Shown here: positions 7,401 through 15,213 of the stretch, one piece after another
Position numbering within the stretch: position 1 is the stretch's first letter
Layout of the letters: each line of letters opens with the position of its first letter
Source: CAIUVD01 sp044338255
Lineage (GTDB): Bacteria > Planctomycetota > UBA11346
NCBI GenBank assembly: GCA_044338255.1
Contig: JBIILZ010000020.1
Span: 1 to 42,888 of the forward strand
DNA: 42,888 nt
Direction of reading: 5' to 3'
Program-made: the position numbers and the translations under genes
Notes under the pieces: generated by a model
Told to the model about the DNA's origin: nothing
Database searches by the model: none
The model's input: the letters and a program-made list of their open reading frames with translations, nothing else

Positions 7401-7700
7401 TCAGTTACGCACCTGCTGATAACCGAGATCGGTGGCCGTCTGCAGACCCTTGGTGGCATTGGTCTCATCGAGGAACAGCACCATGCGCACGGTGTTGTTG
7501 GCCTCGTGCACGGTCTGCACCTGACGCACGCCACCGGTTTCGCGAAGGAGCTTCTGATCCTGGATCAGCTGCGATTGGGTGACGTCGTTCTTGGTCAGCG
7601 TGTACTGCACCTGACGTGCGGCACAGGCGGCCAGAGAGAGCACGAGACCACCGGCGAGCGCCAGCAACGGGAGTGGAATGGAGAGAGGGCGAATACGCAT
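7401..7700 (-). CDS. Small putative lipoprotein
   Basis: Starting at ATG 7700, the 99-residue product has a basic N-terminus (MRIRPLSIPLP), a hydrophobic stretch and a lipobox-like LSLAAC at about residues 21-26. This suggests lipid attachment and an envelope location. The mature part is short and polar, with DVTQSQLIQDQKLLRETGGV and QVQTVHEANNTVRMVLFLDE. It has no recognised catalytic motif. Upstream in-frame ATGs at 7790 and 7730 would add residues that spoil the signal sequence. It is the first gene of a two-gene minus-strand unit with pgeF and is divergent from the dehydrogenase at 7802. Its function is unknown. Confidence 0.65.
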   Translation of the reverse strand: MRIRPLSIPLPLLALAGGLVLSLAACAARQVQYTLTKNDVTQSQLIQDQKLLRETGGVRQVQTVHEANNTVRMVLFLDETNATKGLQTATDLGYQQVRN

Positions 7701-7801
7701 GGCCTGAATCCACGCTGCGCGCCACGCCATGCAAGCCCCACTCGCGAATACTACGGTAACTTTATGATGGTACTGCCTAGATCCTGCCATGATCTGCCGC
7801 C

Positions 7802-10339
7802 GTGCGCCTGCTCACCGATCGAAGCGACTGCCTGCAGTGGGCCGGCGACGCCAGCATCTACCACCTGGTGCCGCGCCTGGTGGCCTTTCCGGAGACCATC
7901 GCCGACATCCAGACCCTGTTCCGCCGAGGCCAACCGCTGACCTTCCGCGCCGGTGGAACCTCGCTCTCTGGGCAGGCGATCAGCGACAGCATCCTGGTGG
8001 TGGTCAGCGAGCACTGGCGCGGGCTTGAGGTCCTTGCCGGCGGCGAGCGCGTGCGCTGCGGCCCGGGTGTGGTGGGCGCCTGGGTCAATGCCGCCCTGGC
8101 CGGCTGCGGGCGCAAGCTCGGTCCCGATCCGGCGAGCCTTCAGGCCGCGGAGATCGGCGGCATCGTCGCCAACAATGCCAGCGGCATGTGCTGCGGCATC
8201 GCCCACAACAGCTACCGCACCATCGAGGCGCTCGCGGTAGTCCTCGCCGACGGTTTCCATTTCTCGACCGACGACGATGCCGCGCTCGCGCGCGCCCGGC
8301 CGCAGCTGCACGCCGGACTGACGACGCTGCGCCAACGCGTGCATGCGGATCCGCAGCTGGTGGCACGCATCGAACGCGCCTTCGCGAGCAAGAACACCGT
8401 CGGCTATTCGCTGAACGCGTTCCTCGATGAGCACGTCCCGGCGCGCATCCTGCAAAAACTGCTCATCGGCAGCGAAGGCACCTTGGCGTTCATCGCCTCG
8501 GCGACCTTCGCGACCATCCCCGTGGCCAAGCACCGGGCCACGGCGTGGCACATCTATCCCGACATCGACGCCGCCTGCGCCGCCGTCCCGGAACTCGCCG
8601 CGCAAGCGGCGGCGATCGAGCTGCTCGATGCCGTGAGCCTGGCGCGGGTCAGCGCGAAGCTCCTCGAACCGCTACCGCCGGGCGAACCCGCCGCCCTGCT
8701 CATCGAGCTGCAGCACGACGATCCCTTCGAGCTCGGCGAGGCCATGCGCCGCCTGCCGCAGCTTCGTTTCACCAGCGATCCGGCGATACAGGCGCGCTAC
8801 TGGGCGATTCGCAAAGGACTTTTTCCCTCGGTGGGGGCAGTGCGCGCCGCGGGCACGGCGGTAGTCATCGAGGACGTGACCTTCCCGGTCGCCGAGCTGG
8901 CGGCGGGGGTCCGCGACCTGCGCGCGCTGTTCACCGCCCATGGCTACGCCGACGCCGTGCTCTTCGGGCATGCCAAGGACGGCAACCTGCATTTCACGCT
9001 CACGCCGGACTTCAGCCAAGCCGGCGAAGTCAGCCGCTATGCGGCGTTCATGGCGGCCTTGGCAGAGCTGGTTCTAGCCCACGGCGGACACCTCAAGGCC
9101 GAGCACGGTACCGGCCGCAACATGGCTCCGTACGTGCGCGCCCAATGGGGCGACGAGGCGCTGGCGATCATGCACGCGGTCAAGAACCTTCTCGATCCGC
9201 ACGGCCTGCTCAATCCCGGCGTGGTGCTCAACGACGATCCGCAAGCCCACCTCCGCCATCTCAAGACCCTCCCGGCGGTCGATCCGCTCATCGATGCCTG
9301 CATCGAGTGCGGCTTCTGCGAACCAGTGTGCCCGAGTCGCGATTTCGCCAGCAGTCCGCGCCAGCGCATCCAGTTGCTGAGAGCAGTCGCGCGCGGTGAG
9401 GACATCCCCGATTGGCAGGCACGCGGCGTGGAATCCTGCGCCGGCGACGGCCTCTGCGCCAGCGCCTGCCCGGTGCACATCGACACCGGGGCAGTGATGC
9501 GCCAACACCGCGCCCGACGCCGGGGAGGTCTGGCCCGCCACGCCGCGGCCTGGAGCGCACGGCACATCGCCGTGATCACCGGCCTGACCCGTCTGGCCCT
9601 CGCGGTGGTCGGCGGACGGCGCCTGCCGGGAACCGCCATCCCCCTGCCGCCGGTCATCGCCGATCCGCCGCGAGCCCTGGCCGGTACGCCGACCTACGTC
9701 TACTTCCCCACCTGCCTGGCGCGGACCATGGGCACCGTCGCCGAGGATCTGCGGGCCCTGTGCGCCGCCGCCGGCGTCGGCCTGGAACTGCCGGCGCAGG
9801 TTGACGGCCTGTGCTGCGGGCAGCCATTCGCATCGAAGGGGTTCCCCGAGGTCGAGGCCAGCGTGCGCGCGCAGACGGTCGCCGCTCTTGGCGGGCGGGC
9901 CCAGGAGCGGGCCCACGAGCGGGCCCAAGAGCAGATAGCGGTCACCGACACCGCCACCTGCGCCGCGCACCTCGGCGTGGCGGTGCTCGATCCGGCGACC
10001 TTCGTCGCCACCGTCCTCGCCCCGCGCCTGAAACTGTCTCCGGATCTCTGCGAGGTCTGGCTGCACCCCACCTGCGCGGATGTGCGGCAGGGCTGGGATC
10101 GCCAGCTGCAACAGGCCGTACCCGGTGGGCGCGTGCCGCTGGCCCATGGCTGCTGCGGCATGGCCGGCGACAAGGGCTGGTCGCTCCCCGGGCTGACGGC
10201 GGCGGCTACGGCGCGCGAGAAACACGAAAACGGCGCCGCACGCTGCGTCACCACCAGCCCCACCTGCGCCGCCACCCTCGGGGGCGAACATCTCTTCACG
10301 TGGCTGCGGCGGCAACTCGCAGACCAGTCATTGCAGTAG
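7802..10339 (+). CDS. FAD-linked and Fe-S-containing dehydrogenase (D-lactate dehydrogenase/GlcD-GlpC type)
   Basis: This 845-residue fused flavoprotein probably oxidises a 2-hydroxy acid such as D-lactate, passing electrons to the respiratory chain. In order it shows a PCMH FAD-binding domain (about residues 25-200; FRAGGTSLSGQ and AEIGGIVANNASGMCCG) and a FAD-oxidase C domain with FGHAKDGNLHF and HLKAEHGTGRNMAP. Two 4Fe-4S motifs follow, CIECGFCEPVCP near 499 and CAGDGLCASACP near 546. Two CCG modules follow, LCCGQPFASKG near 670 and HGCCGMAGDKG near 783. The start is GTG 7802, because an in-frame TGA lies at 7790-7792. No clear Shine-Dalgarno sequence is seen. A 12-bp tandem triplication at 9895-9930 adds the RAQE/RAHE repeats. 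Substrate cannot be told from sequence; YdiJ-like 2-hydroxyglutarate oxidation is an alternative. Confidence 0.88.
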   Translation: MRLLTDRSDCLQWAGDASIYHLVPRLVAFPETIADIQTLFRRGQPLTFRAGGTSLSGQAISDSILVVVSEHWRGLEVLAGGERVRCGPGVVGAWVNAALAGCGRKLGPDPASLQAAEIGGIVANNASGMCCGIAHNSYRTIEALAVVLADGFHFSTDDDAALARARPQLHAGLTTLRQRVHADPQLVARIERAFASKNTVGYSLNAFLDEHVPARILQKLLIGSEGTLAFIASATFATIPVAKHRATAWHIYPDIDAACAAVPELAAQAAAIELLDAVSLARVSAKLLEPLPPGEPAALLIELQHDDPFELGEAMRRLPQLRFTSDPAIQARYWAIRKGLFPSVGAVRAAGTAVVIEDVTFPVAELAAGVRDLRALFTAHGYADAVLFGHAKDGNLHFTLTPDFSQAGEVSRYAAFMAALAELVLAHGGHLKAEHGTGRNMAPYVRAQWGDEALAIMHAVKNLLDPHGLLNPGVVLNDDPQAHLRHLKTLPAVDPLIDACIECGFCEPVCPSRDFASSPRQRIQLLRAVARGEDIPDWQARGVESCAGDGLCASACPVHIDTGAVMRQHRARRRGGLARHAAAWSARHIAVITGLTRLALAVVGGRRLPGTAIPLPPVIADPPRALAGTPTYVYFPTCLARTMGTVAEDLRALCAAAGVGLELPAQVDGLCCGQPFASKGFPEVEASVRAQTVAALGGRAQERAHERAQEQIAVTDTATCAAHLGVAVLDPATFVATVLAPRLKLSPDLCEVWLHPTCADVRQGWDRQLQQAVPGGRVPLAHGCCGMAGDKGWSLPGLTAAATAREKHENGAARCVTTSPTCAATLGGEHLFTWLRRQLADQSLQ
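9895..9930 (+). repeat. Three in-frame 12-bp tandem units in the dehydrogenase gene
   Basis: GCGGGCCCAGGA and two variants are repeated at 9895-9906, 9907-9918 and 9919-9930. They encode RAQE, RAHE and RAQE between two conserved CCG-module segments. The reading frame is kept. This looks like recent replication slippage. Confidence 0.85.
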
Positions 10340-10395
10340 TTCTCGGGCGGCGTGATTATGGTGCATATTCGCCGCCAGCCCCAGGCTCTCACGCC

Positions 10396-11733
10396 ATGAC
10401 CAAGACGCCCCCGACTCCTGACCAGCTGACACCGAAGCTGAAACAAAAGCTGACGCCAAAGCTGAGACCCAAGACGTCACCGAAGCTGACGCCTCAATCA
10501 CCAGTGCCGCAACCTTCAGACGCCGAACGTCGCAGCGCACACAAACAGGTGCTGGAGCGCTTGGCGGCCAATCATCCGCCGGCGAAGAAAATCGCGCCCG
10601 TCGTGGCAGCGGTGGCTGTGGCAGCGGTGGCTGTGGCAGCGGTGAAAGCCGCGACCCCTGACGGCCAGCCCAAGAAACGCACCAGCATCCCCAAGGCCAA
10701 GCGCCTGGAGATGGCCGCCGCTGCCGCCGTCGCCGCCGGCGGCGAGCGCCCGGCGCCCACACCGGCCGAGCTGCATCCGCGCAACCGCCATCAAGGCCGT
10801 TACGACATGCCGCGGCTGCTCAAGGCCTCGCCGCCGCTGGCCAAGTTCATCACCAAGACGCCGTATGGCGATCTCTCGATCGACTTCGCCAATCCCCTGG
10901 CAGTGAAGGCCCTCAACACCGCCCTGCTCACCGATTGGTACGGCCTGCAGCAGTGGGATTTTCCGGAAGGCTTCCTCTGCCCGCCGATTCCCGGACGCGC
11001 CGATTACGTCCACCACCTCGCCGATCTCCTCGCCAGCAGCGATGGCGGAAAAGAATCGGCAATCCCCCGTGGCTGGCAGGTGCGCGCCCTCGACATCGGC
11101 GTCGGCGCCAATGGTGTCTATCCCCTGATCGGCCAAGGCGAATACGGCTGGAGCTACGTCGGCAGCGACATCCACCCAGCGGCAATCAACTCGCTGGAAA
11201 AGGTCCTCGCCGCCAATCCCAACATTGCGCGGCACATCGAACTCCGTCGGCAGACCTCGCCGGCGCGGATCTTCACCGGCATCATCGATGCCGAGGAGGA
11301 ATACGATCTGACCATGTGCAATCCGCCCTTCCATGCCTCGGCGGCCGAGGCCCATGCCGGCAGTCAGCGCAAATGGCGCAACCTCGGCAAGACCGGCCAC
11401 GCCGGCAAGTCTGGAAAGTCTGGAAAGGCAGCGACGCTGAACTTCGGCGGACAAGCGTCAGAGCTGTGGTGCCAAGGCGGCGAGGTCGGCTTCATCACGC
11501 GCATGATCGATGACAGTACCAAGTTCAAGACCTCGTGCGCGTGGTTCACGACCCTCGTCGCGCAAGAGGTGCACGTCGCCAAACTTGAGCGCAAGGCCAC
11601 CAGCGCCGGCGCCGCCACCGTCCGCGTCATCCCCATGTCGCAGGGGCAGAAACGCAGTCGCATCCTCGCTTGGACCTTCCTCGACGCCGACGGCCTGCGC
11701 GACTGGCGGCAGCGGCGCTGGACGAAGAAATAA
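10396..11733 (+). CDS. rlmF: 23S rRNA (adenine-1618-N6)-methyltransferase
   Basis: RlmF uses SAM to methylate A1618 of 23S rRNA. The conserved core begins near residue 118 (LHPRNRHQGRYDM). It includes the SAM-binding loop ALDIGVGANGVYPLIG near 231, the catalytic MCNPPFH near 307, and GEVGFITRMIDDS and SRILAWTFL toward the C-terminus. I chose ATG 10396 because the longer frame back to 9811 is out-of-frame dehydrogenase sequence. The 445-residue product has an unusual N-terminal extension of about 115 residues. It is made of Lys/Pro/Thr-rich units (LTPKL-type) and an Ala/Val repeat coded by a 15-bp tandem array. A Gly/Lys/Ser insert (GKSGKSGK) lies inside the methyltransferase domain. The next gene starts immediately after the stop, so the two are probably co-transcribed. 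Confidence 0.9.
   Translation: MTKTPPTPDQLTPKLKQKLTPKLRPKTSPKLTPQSPVPQPSDAERRSAHKQVLERLAANHPPAKKIAPVVAAVAVAAVAVAAVKAATPDGQPKKRTSIPKAKRLEMAAAAAVAAGGERPAPTPAELHPRNRHQGRYDMPRLLKASPPLAKFITKTPYGDLSIDFANPLAVKALNTALLTDWYGLQQWDFPEGFLCPPIPGRADYVHHLADLLASSDGGKESAIPRGWQVRALDIGVGANGVYPLIGQGEYGWSYVGSDIHPAAINSLEKVLAANPNIARHIELRRQTSPARIFTGIIDAEEEYDLTMCNPPFHASAAEAHAGSQRKWRNLGKTGHAGKSGKSGKAATLNFGGQASELWCQGGEVGFITRMIDDSTKFKTSCAWFTTLVAQEVHVAKLERKATSAGAATVRVIPMSQGQKRSRILAWTFLDADGLRDWRQRRWTKK
10603..10644 (+). repeat. 15-bp tandem repeat in the rlmF extension
   Basis: GTGGCAGCGGTGGCT is perfectly repeated at 10603-10617 and 10618-10632, with a 12-base partial third copy to 10644. It encodes an Ala/Val run. The perfect identity implies recent duplication. 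A separate 9-bp duplication (AAGTCTGGA) lies at 11407-11427 in the same gene. Confidence 0.9.
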
Positions 11734-12375
11734 GTGCGCAGCTACGCCGTCCTCGATTTCGAGACCACCGGTCTGAGTGCTGGCCGCGACCGCATCATCG
11801 AGGTCGCGGCGGCGATCGTCCGCGATGGCGAGGTCGTCGAGACCTTCAGCCAATTGATGAATCCGGGAGTCCACGTGCCGGGATTCATCACCTCGCTGAC
11901 CGGCATCTCCAATGCCATGCTCCGCGACCAGCCGTGCCCGGAAGCGGTCATGCCGCGCCTGCGAGCGTTCCTCGGCGAGCACGTCTGCGTCGCCCACAAC
12001 GCCTCCTTCGATCAGCGCTTCTTCATTGCCGAGATGGACCTCGCGGCGCAGACCCATGAGCGTCCCTTCGTCTGTTCGCTGCTGCTCGCACGCCGCCTGA
12101 TCAGCGGCGCACCCAGCAACAAGCTCGGCGACCTCCTGCGCCATCTGCAGCTGACGCCACCCCCGGGACTGCGCGCGCATCGCGCCCTCGCCGACGTGTT
12201 GATGACCTGCGCACTGTGGAAGCACCTGATCACGGTTCTCGAAGGGCGACTCGGCGAAGGCCGCGCCGACCTCGAACTGATCCGCACGACCATGAAGAAA
12301 CCCAAGGCGACGGTGGACAAATATCTGGCGAGCCTGGCCGGCAGCCGCGCCGTGGCCGCCTCATGTCGGGGCTGA
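11734..12375 (+). CDS. DEDDh 3'-5' exonuclease (DNA polymerase III epsilon-like)
   Basis: This 213-residue exonuclease has the DEDDh signature: D8 and E10 in VLDFETTGLS, the middle Asp in CVAHNASFDQRF near residue 92, and H149/D154 in LRAHRALADVLMT. Such proteins proofread or trim DNA or RNA 3' ends using two metal ions. The domain resembles PolC/DnaQ epsilon, but no polymerase-binding region is seen, so it may be a stand-alone repair nuclease. Translation starts at GTG 11734, directly abutting the rlmF stop, which indicates translational coupling. The C-terminal 45 residues are basic and family-specific. The end overlaps the DUF1294 start by 13 bases. Confidence 0.88.
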   Translation: MRSYAVLDFETTGLSAGRDRIIEVAAAIVRDGEVVETFSQLMNPGVHVPGFITSLTGISNAMLRDQPCPEAVMPRLRAFLGEHVCVAHNASFDQRFFIAEMDLAAQTHERPFVCSLLLARRLISGAPSNKLGDLLRHLQLTPPPGLRAHRALADVLMTCALWKHLITVLEGRLGEGRADLELIRTTMKKPKATVDKYLASLAGSRAVAASCRG

Positions 12376-12572
12376 TACTCATCGGGGCGTGGTACGCCGT
12401 GCTCAGCGGCCTGACCTTCGTGGTCTACGCTGTTGATAAACGCGCCGCCCGCCAGCAGCGCCGGCGAATCCCGGAGCTGACCTTGCATGGACTCGAACTC
12501 GCCGGCGGCTGGCCGGGCGCTTTGTGCGCGCAGCGCCTCATTCGCCATAAGAATGCAAAGGTCAGCTATTAG
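12363..12572 (+). CDS. DUF1294 family membrane protein, truncated by an in-frame amber codon
   Basis: ATG 12363 lies inside the end of the exonuclease gene. The 69 residues show the DUF1294 pattern: a first membrane segment (LILIGAWYAVLSGLTFVVYA), the DK motif (VDKRAA), RIPELTLHGLELAGGWPGAL and the RLIRHKNAKVSY motif. In the family the next residue after this motif is usually glutamine, followed by a second membrane helix. Here that codon is TAG (12570-12572), one base from CAG. The frame then continues for 23 codons that read as the missing helix. The product either lacks its second span or depends on readthrough. The role of DUF1294 is unknown. Confidence 0.75.
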   Translation: MSGLILIGAWYAVLSGLTFVVYAVDKRAARQQRRRIPELTLHGLELAGGWPGALCAQRLIRHKNAKVSY

Positions 12573-12644
12573 CTCGTCTATTGGCTGATCGTCGCACTGC
12601 ATGCGGCGGCATGGTTCGCGTGGCGGCGATGGTCATATGCATGA
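12573..12644 (+). pseudogene. Severed C-terminal helix of the DUF1294 gene
   Basis: In frame after the TAG, 23 codons encode LVYWLIVALHAAAWFAWRRW and a short tail, ending at TGA 12642-12644. This matches the expected final membrane helix of DUF1294 proteins. The sequence is otherwise undamaged, so the nonsense change is either recent or tolerated by readthrough. Confidence 0.7.
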
Positions 12645-12689
12645 GGGGCGCTGGTGACTGGTCCCGGAGTCGAGCTTCGAGAAAACACA

Positions 12690-12878
12690 CTGGTCCCTGG
12701 TCGCTGGTCGCTGGTCGCTGGTCGCTGGTCTCTGGTCCCTGGTCCCTGGTCTCTGGTCTCTGGTCCCTGGTCCCTGGTCCCTGGTCCCTGGTCGCTGGTC
12801 TCTGGTCTCTGGTCCCTGGTCGCTGGTCGCTGGTCGCTGGTCGCTGGTCTCTGGTCTCTGGTCCCTGGTCCCTGGTCG
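12690..12878. repeat. 27-copy heptamer minisatellite CTGGTCN
   Basis: Twenty-seven unbroken copies of CTGGTC plus one variable base occupy 12690-12878, followed by two degenerate CTGGCAC units. The seventh base runs C G G G G T C C T T C C C C G T T C G G G G T T C C G. The block CGGGGT occurs twice, at units 1-6 and 18-23, which suggests block duplication as well as slippage. It lies between the interrupted DUF1294 gene and a convergent esterase. Open frames across it on both strands are an effect of the repeat and not evidence of coding. Confidence 0.95.
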
Positions 12879-13038
12879 CTGGCACCTGGCACACGAAGAT
12901 CGTTAACACAAATCAGGCCGATCCGGCCAGCGTCTTGCGTCCATGGCGGAGGTCGGCTAGCGAGGGCGCCCGCCGATTACTTGAAGCGGCGGATATCGCG
13001 GCCGCAGGTGAGACGGCGATCGCCTTGCCGGTCGCCAC
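12879..13038. other. Non-coding gap between heptamer array and esterase stop
   Basis: About 160 bases follow the array up to the esterase stop codon at 13039. I see no convincing gene, terminator or ribosome binding site here, only a few short GC-rich palindromes such as GGCCGATCCGGCC. Confidence 0.5.
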
Positions 13039-14343
13039 TCACGGACTCGGCAGCGGCTTGCCGTCCTTCAGCGCCGCCTTCCAGGCGGCCTCTCGCACAT
13101 GATAAGATGCGTGATCGCCCATGTGCCCGGATTCCGGCATGATCACGAGTTCCTTGGCGCTGCGCAGTTGCTGGGCGGCAGCGAGGATGCCCGTGGGACG
13201 GGCGGTGGTGTCGAGCAGGCCGAGCGAAATCAACGCCGGGCAGGTGACGCGGGTGGCGAAGTTCACGGCATCGTAATAACGTGAAGCTTCCATGCGTTTG
13301 CTGTCCGACACCGACGGCACCCAATAGGGCCAACCGGTCGCCCGGCCCGCCAACAGGCAGGTGTTGTCGCACCCGGCGGGAACACTGACCATCATCGCTG
13401 TGACCTTGGGATTGAGACCGGCGGCGACGAACGACTGCAGGCCGCCTTGGCTGGCACCGCTGACGATCAGCGTCCGCCCATCCCAATCGGGACGCTGCGC
13501 GAGGTAATCGACGGCCCGGGAACAGGCCAGGAACATGCGCAGAAAATAACTCGTCTCGCGATCATCGTTACCGATCGCGCCATAGCTCTTGAGCTCGCCG
13601 TTGGCGAGATCTTTGTAGAACTGCTCGGGCTGATCGATGGGCTGATCATGGGCTGAGATGTTAAGCGTCAGCCAGCCTTCCCGGGCCGGGCCGGTGGCCC
13701 ATTCGCGATTCAGGGCGTAGACTCCCGCCCACTGCACCACCAGCAACGCCGGATAGCGGCCATCCTTCGCCGGTCGTGCGAGCTGACCACGGATGTGCGT
13801 ACCCTTGATGTTGTCCATGGTCAGATGCCCATAGACGAGATCCGTATGCTCGGTGGTCACGGGCGTGAACACCGGATTCATCGGCACCATCGCCAACTGC
13901 GCGAGCTTTTCTGCCCAGAAAGCATCGAAGTCGGCGGGCTTGGGGGCCGAGGCGAGGATCTTGCCCGGTTCGACCACCGCCCCGGCGAAGCCTTTGATCG
14001 TGGTCGTTTTACCGCTGCCCGGGGCGGTACTGGTGACGGTACTAGTGGCGGTAATCGTCGCCAGAAGCGTACCCGGCTGGTCGAGCGTACTGCTGATGAC
14101 GGCGCTGCCCGAACTGACATCGAGAGTACCCTGCGCGACCACGGTGGCCCCGTCACGCTGCACCTGATAGGTGATGACCGGCTTCGGTGTGACCGGCAGA
14201 TCATGGGGCTTGATCGTCCAGGTGATGGCGTCGCCGGTCTGGTAGATGCCGTCGGTAGCGATCTGCGAAATTGTGAACCCAGGCTCGGCGGCAATGACCA
14301 CCGCAACATTGAGACATAGCAGCGGTAACCAGCGCAGCGACAT
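13039..14343 (-). CDS. Secreted CE7-family acetyl esterase (acetyl xylan esterase-like)
   Basis: This 434-residue alpha/beta hydrolase probably deacetylates xylo-oligosaccharides or other acetylated sugars outside the cytoplasm. The catalytic set is visible: Ser in VSGASQGGLQ (about residue 298), Asp in LGLLDTTARPTG (about 376) and His in MPESGHMGDH (about 406). Also family-like is FDAFWAEKLAQL at the start of the catalytic domain. I chose ATG 14343 because it gives a clean signal peptide (MSLRWLPLLCLNVAVVIAAE). Longer frames add residues before it. About 110 residues between the signal and the CE7 core form a beta-rich, Thr/Ser-rich accessory domain. It is transcribed convergently with the rlmF group and has no partner gene of obvious carbohydrate function. 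Confidence 0.85.
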   Translation of the reverse strand: MSLRWLPLLCLNVAVVIAAEPGFTISQIATDGIYQTGDAITWTIKPHDLPVTPKPVITYQVQRDGATVVAQGTLDVSSGSAVISSTLDQPGTLLATITATSTVTSTAPGSGKTTTIKGFAGAVVEPGKILASAPKPADFDAFWAEKLAQLAMVPMNPVFTPVTTEHTDLVYGHLTMDNIKGTHIRGQLARPAKDGRYPALLVVQWAGVYALNREWATGPAREGWLTLNISAHDQPIDQPEQFYKDLANGELKSYGAIGNDDRETSYFLRMFLACSRAVDYLAQRPDWDGRTLIVSGASQGGLQSFVAAGLNPKVTAMMVSVPAGCDNTCLLAGRATGWPYWVPSVSDSKRMEASRYYDAVNFATRVTCPALISLGLLDTTARPTGILAAAQQLRSAKELVIMPESGHMGDHASYHVREAAWKAALKDGKPLPSP

Positions 14344-14497
14344 GGATGATCCCTGGAAAAATGTTGCGTACAGGCGACTACGATGAAGCACTCTGGTCAT
14401 TGGTCCAGCTGATCATCGACCCCCCCTGCATTCGCCACCGCGAGCGCCACTTCCGGCGCAGGTCGTGGATGTTTCTAAGTGCGGTGCCGGGGCGCCT

Positions 14498-15064
14498 TCA
14501 GCCAAGCGCCTCGTCGTCAGGACGGCGCCATCCGGCCTGTCGGGCATCGCGACGGCGCTGGAGCCTGATGACTCCTTCCCGGACCAGGAAGTAGCCCGGC
14601 ACGGCCAAGACCAAGCCGAGGACGGTGCACCCCAGCCACAGCGGTGCGAGGATGTCGCCGAGCACCTCCAACAGCGCCGAGATCCCGTCGCTCCAATTGG
14701 TATGATTGAAGCGCTCCGTGAGCAGGGCGAGATCGGAATAGCTCAAGACCGTCTGCTCGCCGGGGAAGAACCACAGTCCCAGTCGATACCCGCCGTACCA
14801 GATCGGCAGGGTGGTCAGCGGATTCGACAACCAGGACCAGGGGATGCTGGCCAGGACATTCGCTCGCAGCAAGCGGGCGATGATCATAGCCAAGAAGCTC
14901 TGACCGAAGATCGGCAAAGTCGAGGTCAGGATCCCCACCGCCGAGCCCAGCGCGATGCGCTGCGGGGCGTCCTCGAGAAAGACCACGCCACGCACCGATC
15001 TGAGGATCACGGTCCACGACCGTCGCCACCAGTTCTTGCGCGTGATCGGAGCGTGAATGATCAT
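14498..15064 (-). CDS. DUF2062 family membrane protein
   Basis: This 188-residue protein has the DUF2062 pattern. Cytoplasmic residues (HAPITRKNWWRRSW) come first. Then come the amphipathic/membrane stretch IALGSAVGILTSTLPIFGQS and WLSNPLTTLPIWYGGYRLGL, and a long final span near 150-172 (LGCTVLGLVLAVPGYFLV). It ends in a basic tail. The start is ATG 15064 with AGGGGAG 9 bases upstream. The function of DUF2062 is not known; members often sit near cell-envelope genes. A short ORF ends in the four-base overlap ATGA at its start, so it is probably translated from the nhaR transcript. Confidence 0.8.
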   Translation of the reverse strand: MIIHAPITRKNWWRRSWTVILRSVRGVVFLEDAPQRIALGSAVGILTSTLPIFGQSFLAMIIARLLRANVLASIPWSWLSNPLTTLPIWYGGYRLGLWFFPGEQTVLSYSDLALLTERFNHTNWSDGISALLEVLGDILAPLWLGCTVLGLVLAVPGYFLVREGVIRLQRRRDARQAGWRRPDDEALG

Positions 15065-15213
15065 TGTTCGACTCCCCTCTGAGCTGCGACGCAGGTGACG
15101 AAGCCGGCATCGTCGATGTCGAACATCCACGATTCCGGAGGTCGTTGCCATCGCAAAATGCTCCTCCGCCACCGCCTGTTCAGCACCTGCGCATGAGCCG
15201 CACGCGCGCTCAA
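15061..15213 (-). CDS. Possible small protein (up to 50 residues) between nhaR and the DUF2062 gene
   Basis: A frame open from TTG 15213, overlapping the nhaR stop, to TGA 15063-15061 fills the gap between the two genes with a four-base overlap on each side. It encodes WQRPPESWMFDIDDAGFVTC and ends VAAQRGVEQ, with the high G/C at third positions typical of this genome. GTG 15186 is an alternative start. No strong ribosome binding site is visible for either. I recognise no family. The tight packing supports coding, but the evidence is modest. Confidence 0.4.
   Translation of the reverse strand: MSARAAHAQVLNRRWRRSILRWQRPPESWMFDIDDAGFVTCVAAQRGVEQ

Noticed and set aside
9811..10395. The upstream part of the long frame containing rlmF
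   Set aside because: It overlaps the dehydrogenase gene in a different phase and is Arg/Gly-rich without motifs; rlmF starts at 10396.
12690..12878. A CRISPR array in the repeat-rich stretch
   Set aside because: Units are seven bases with no spacers; it is a simple minisatellite. No cas genes are present.
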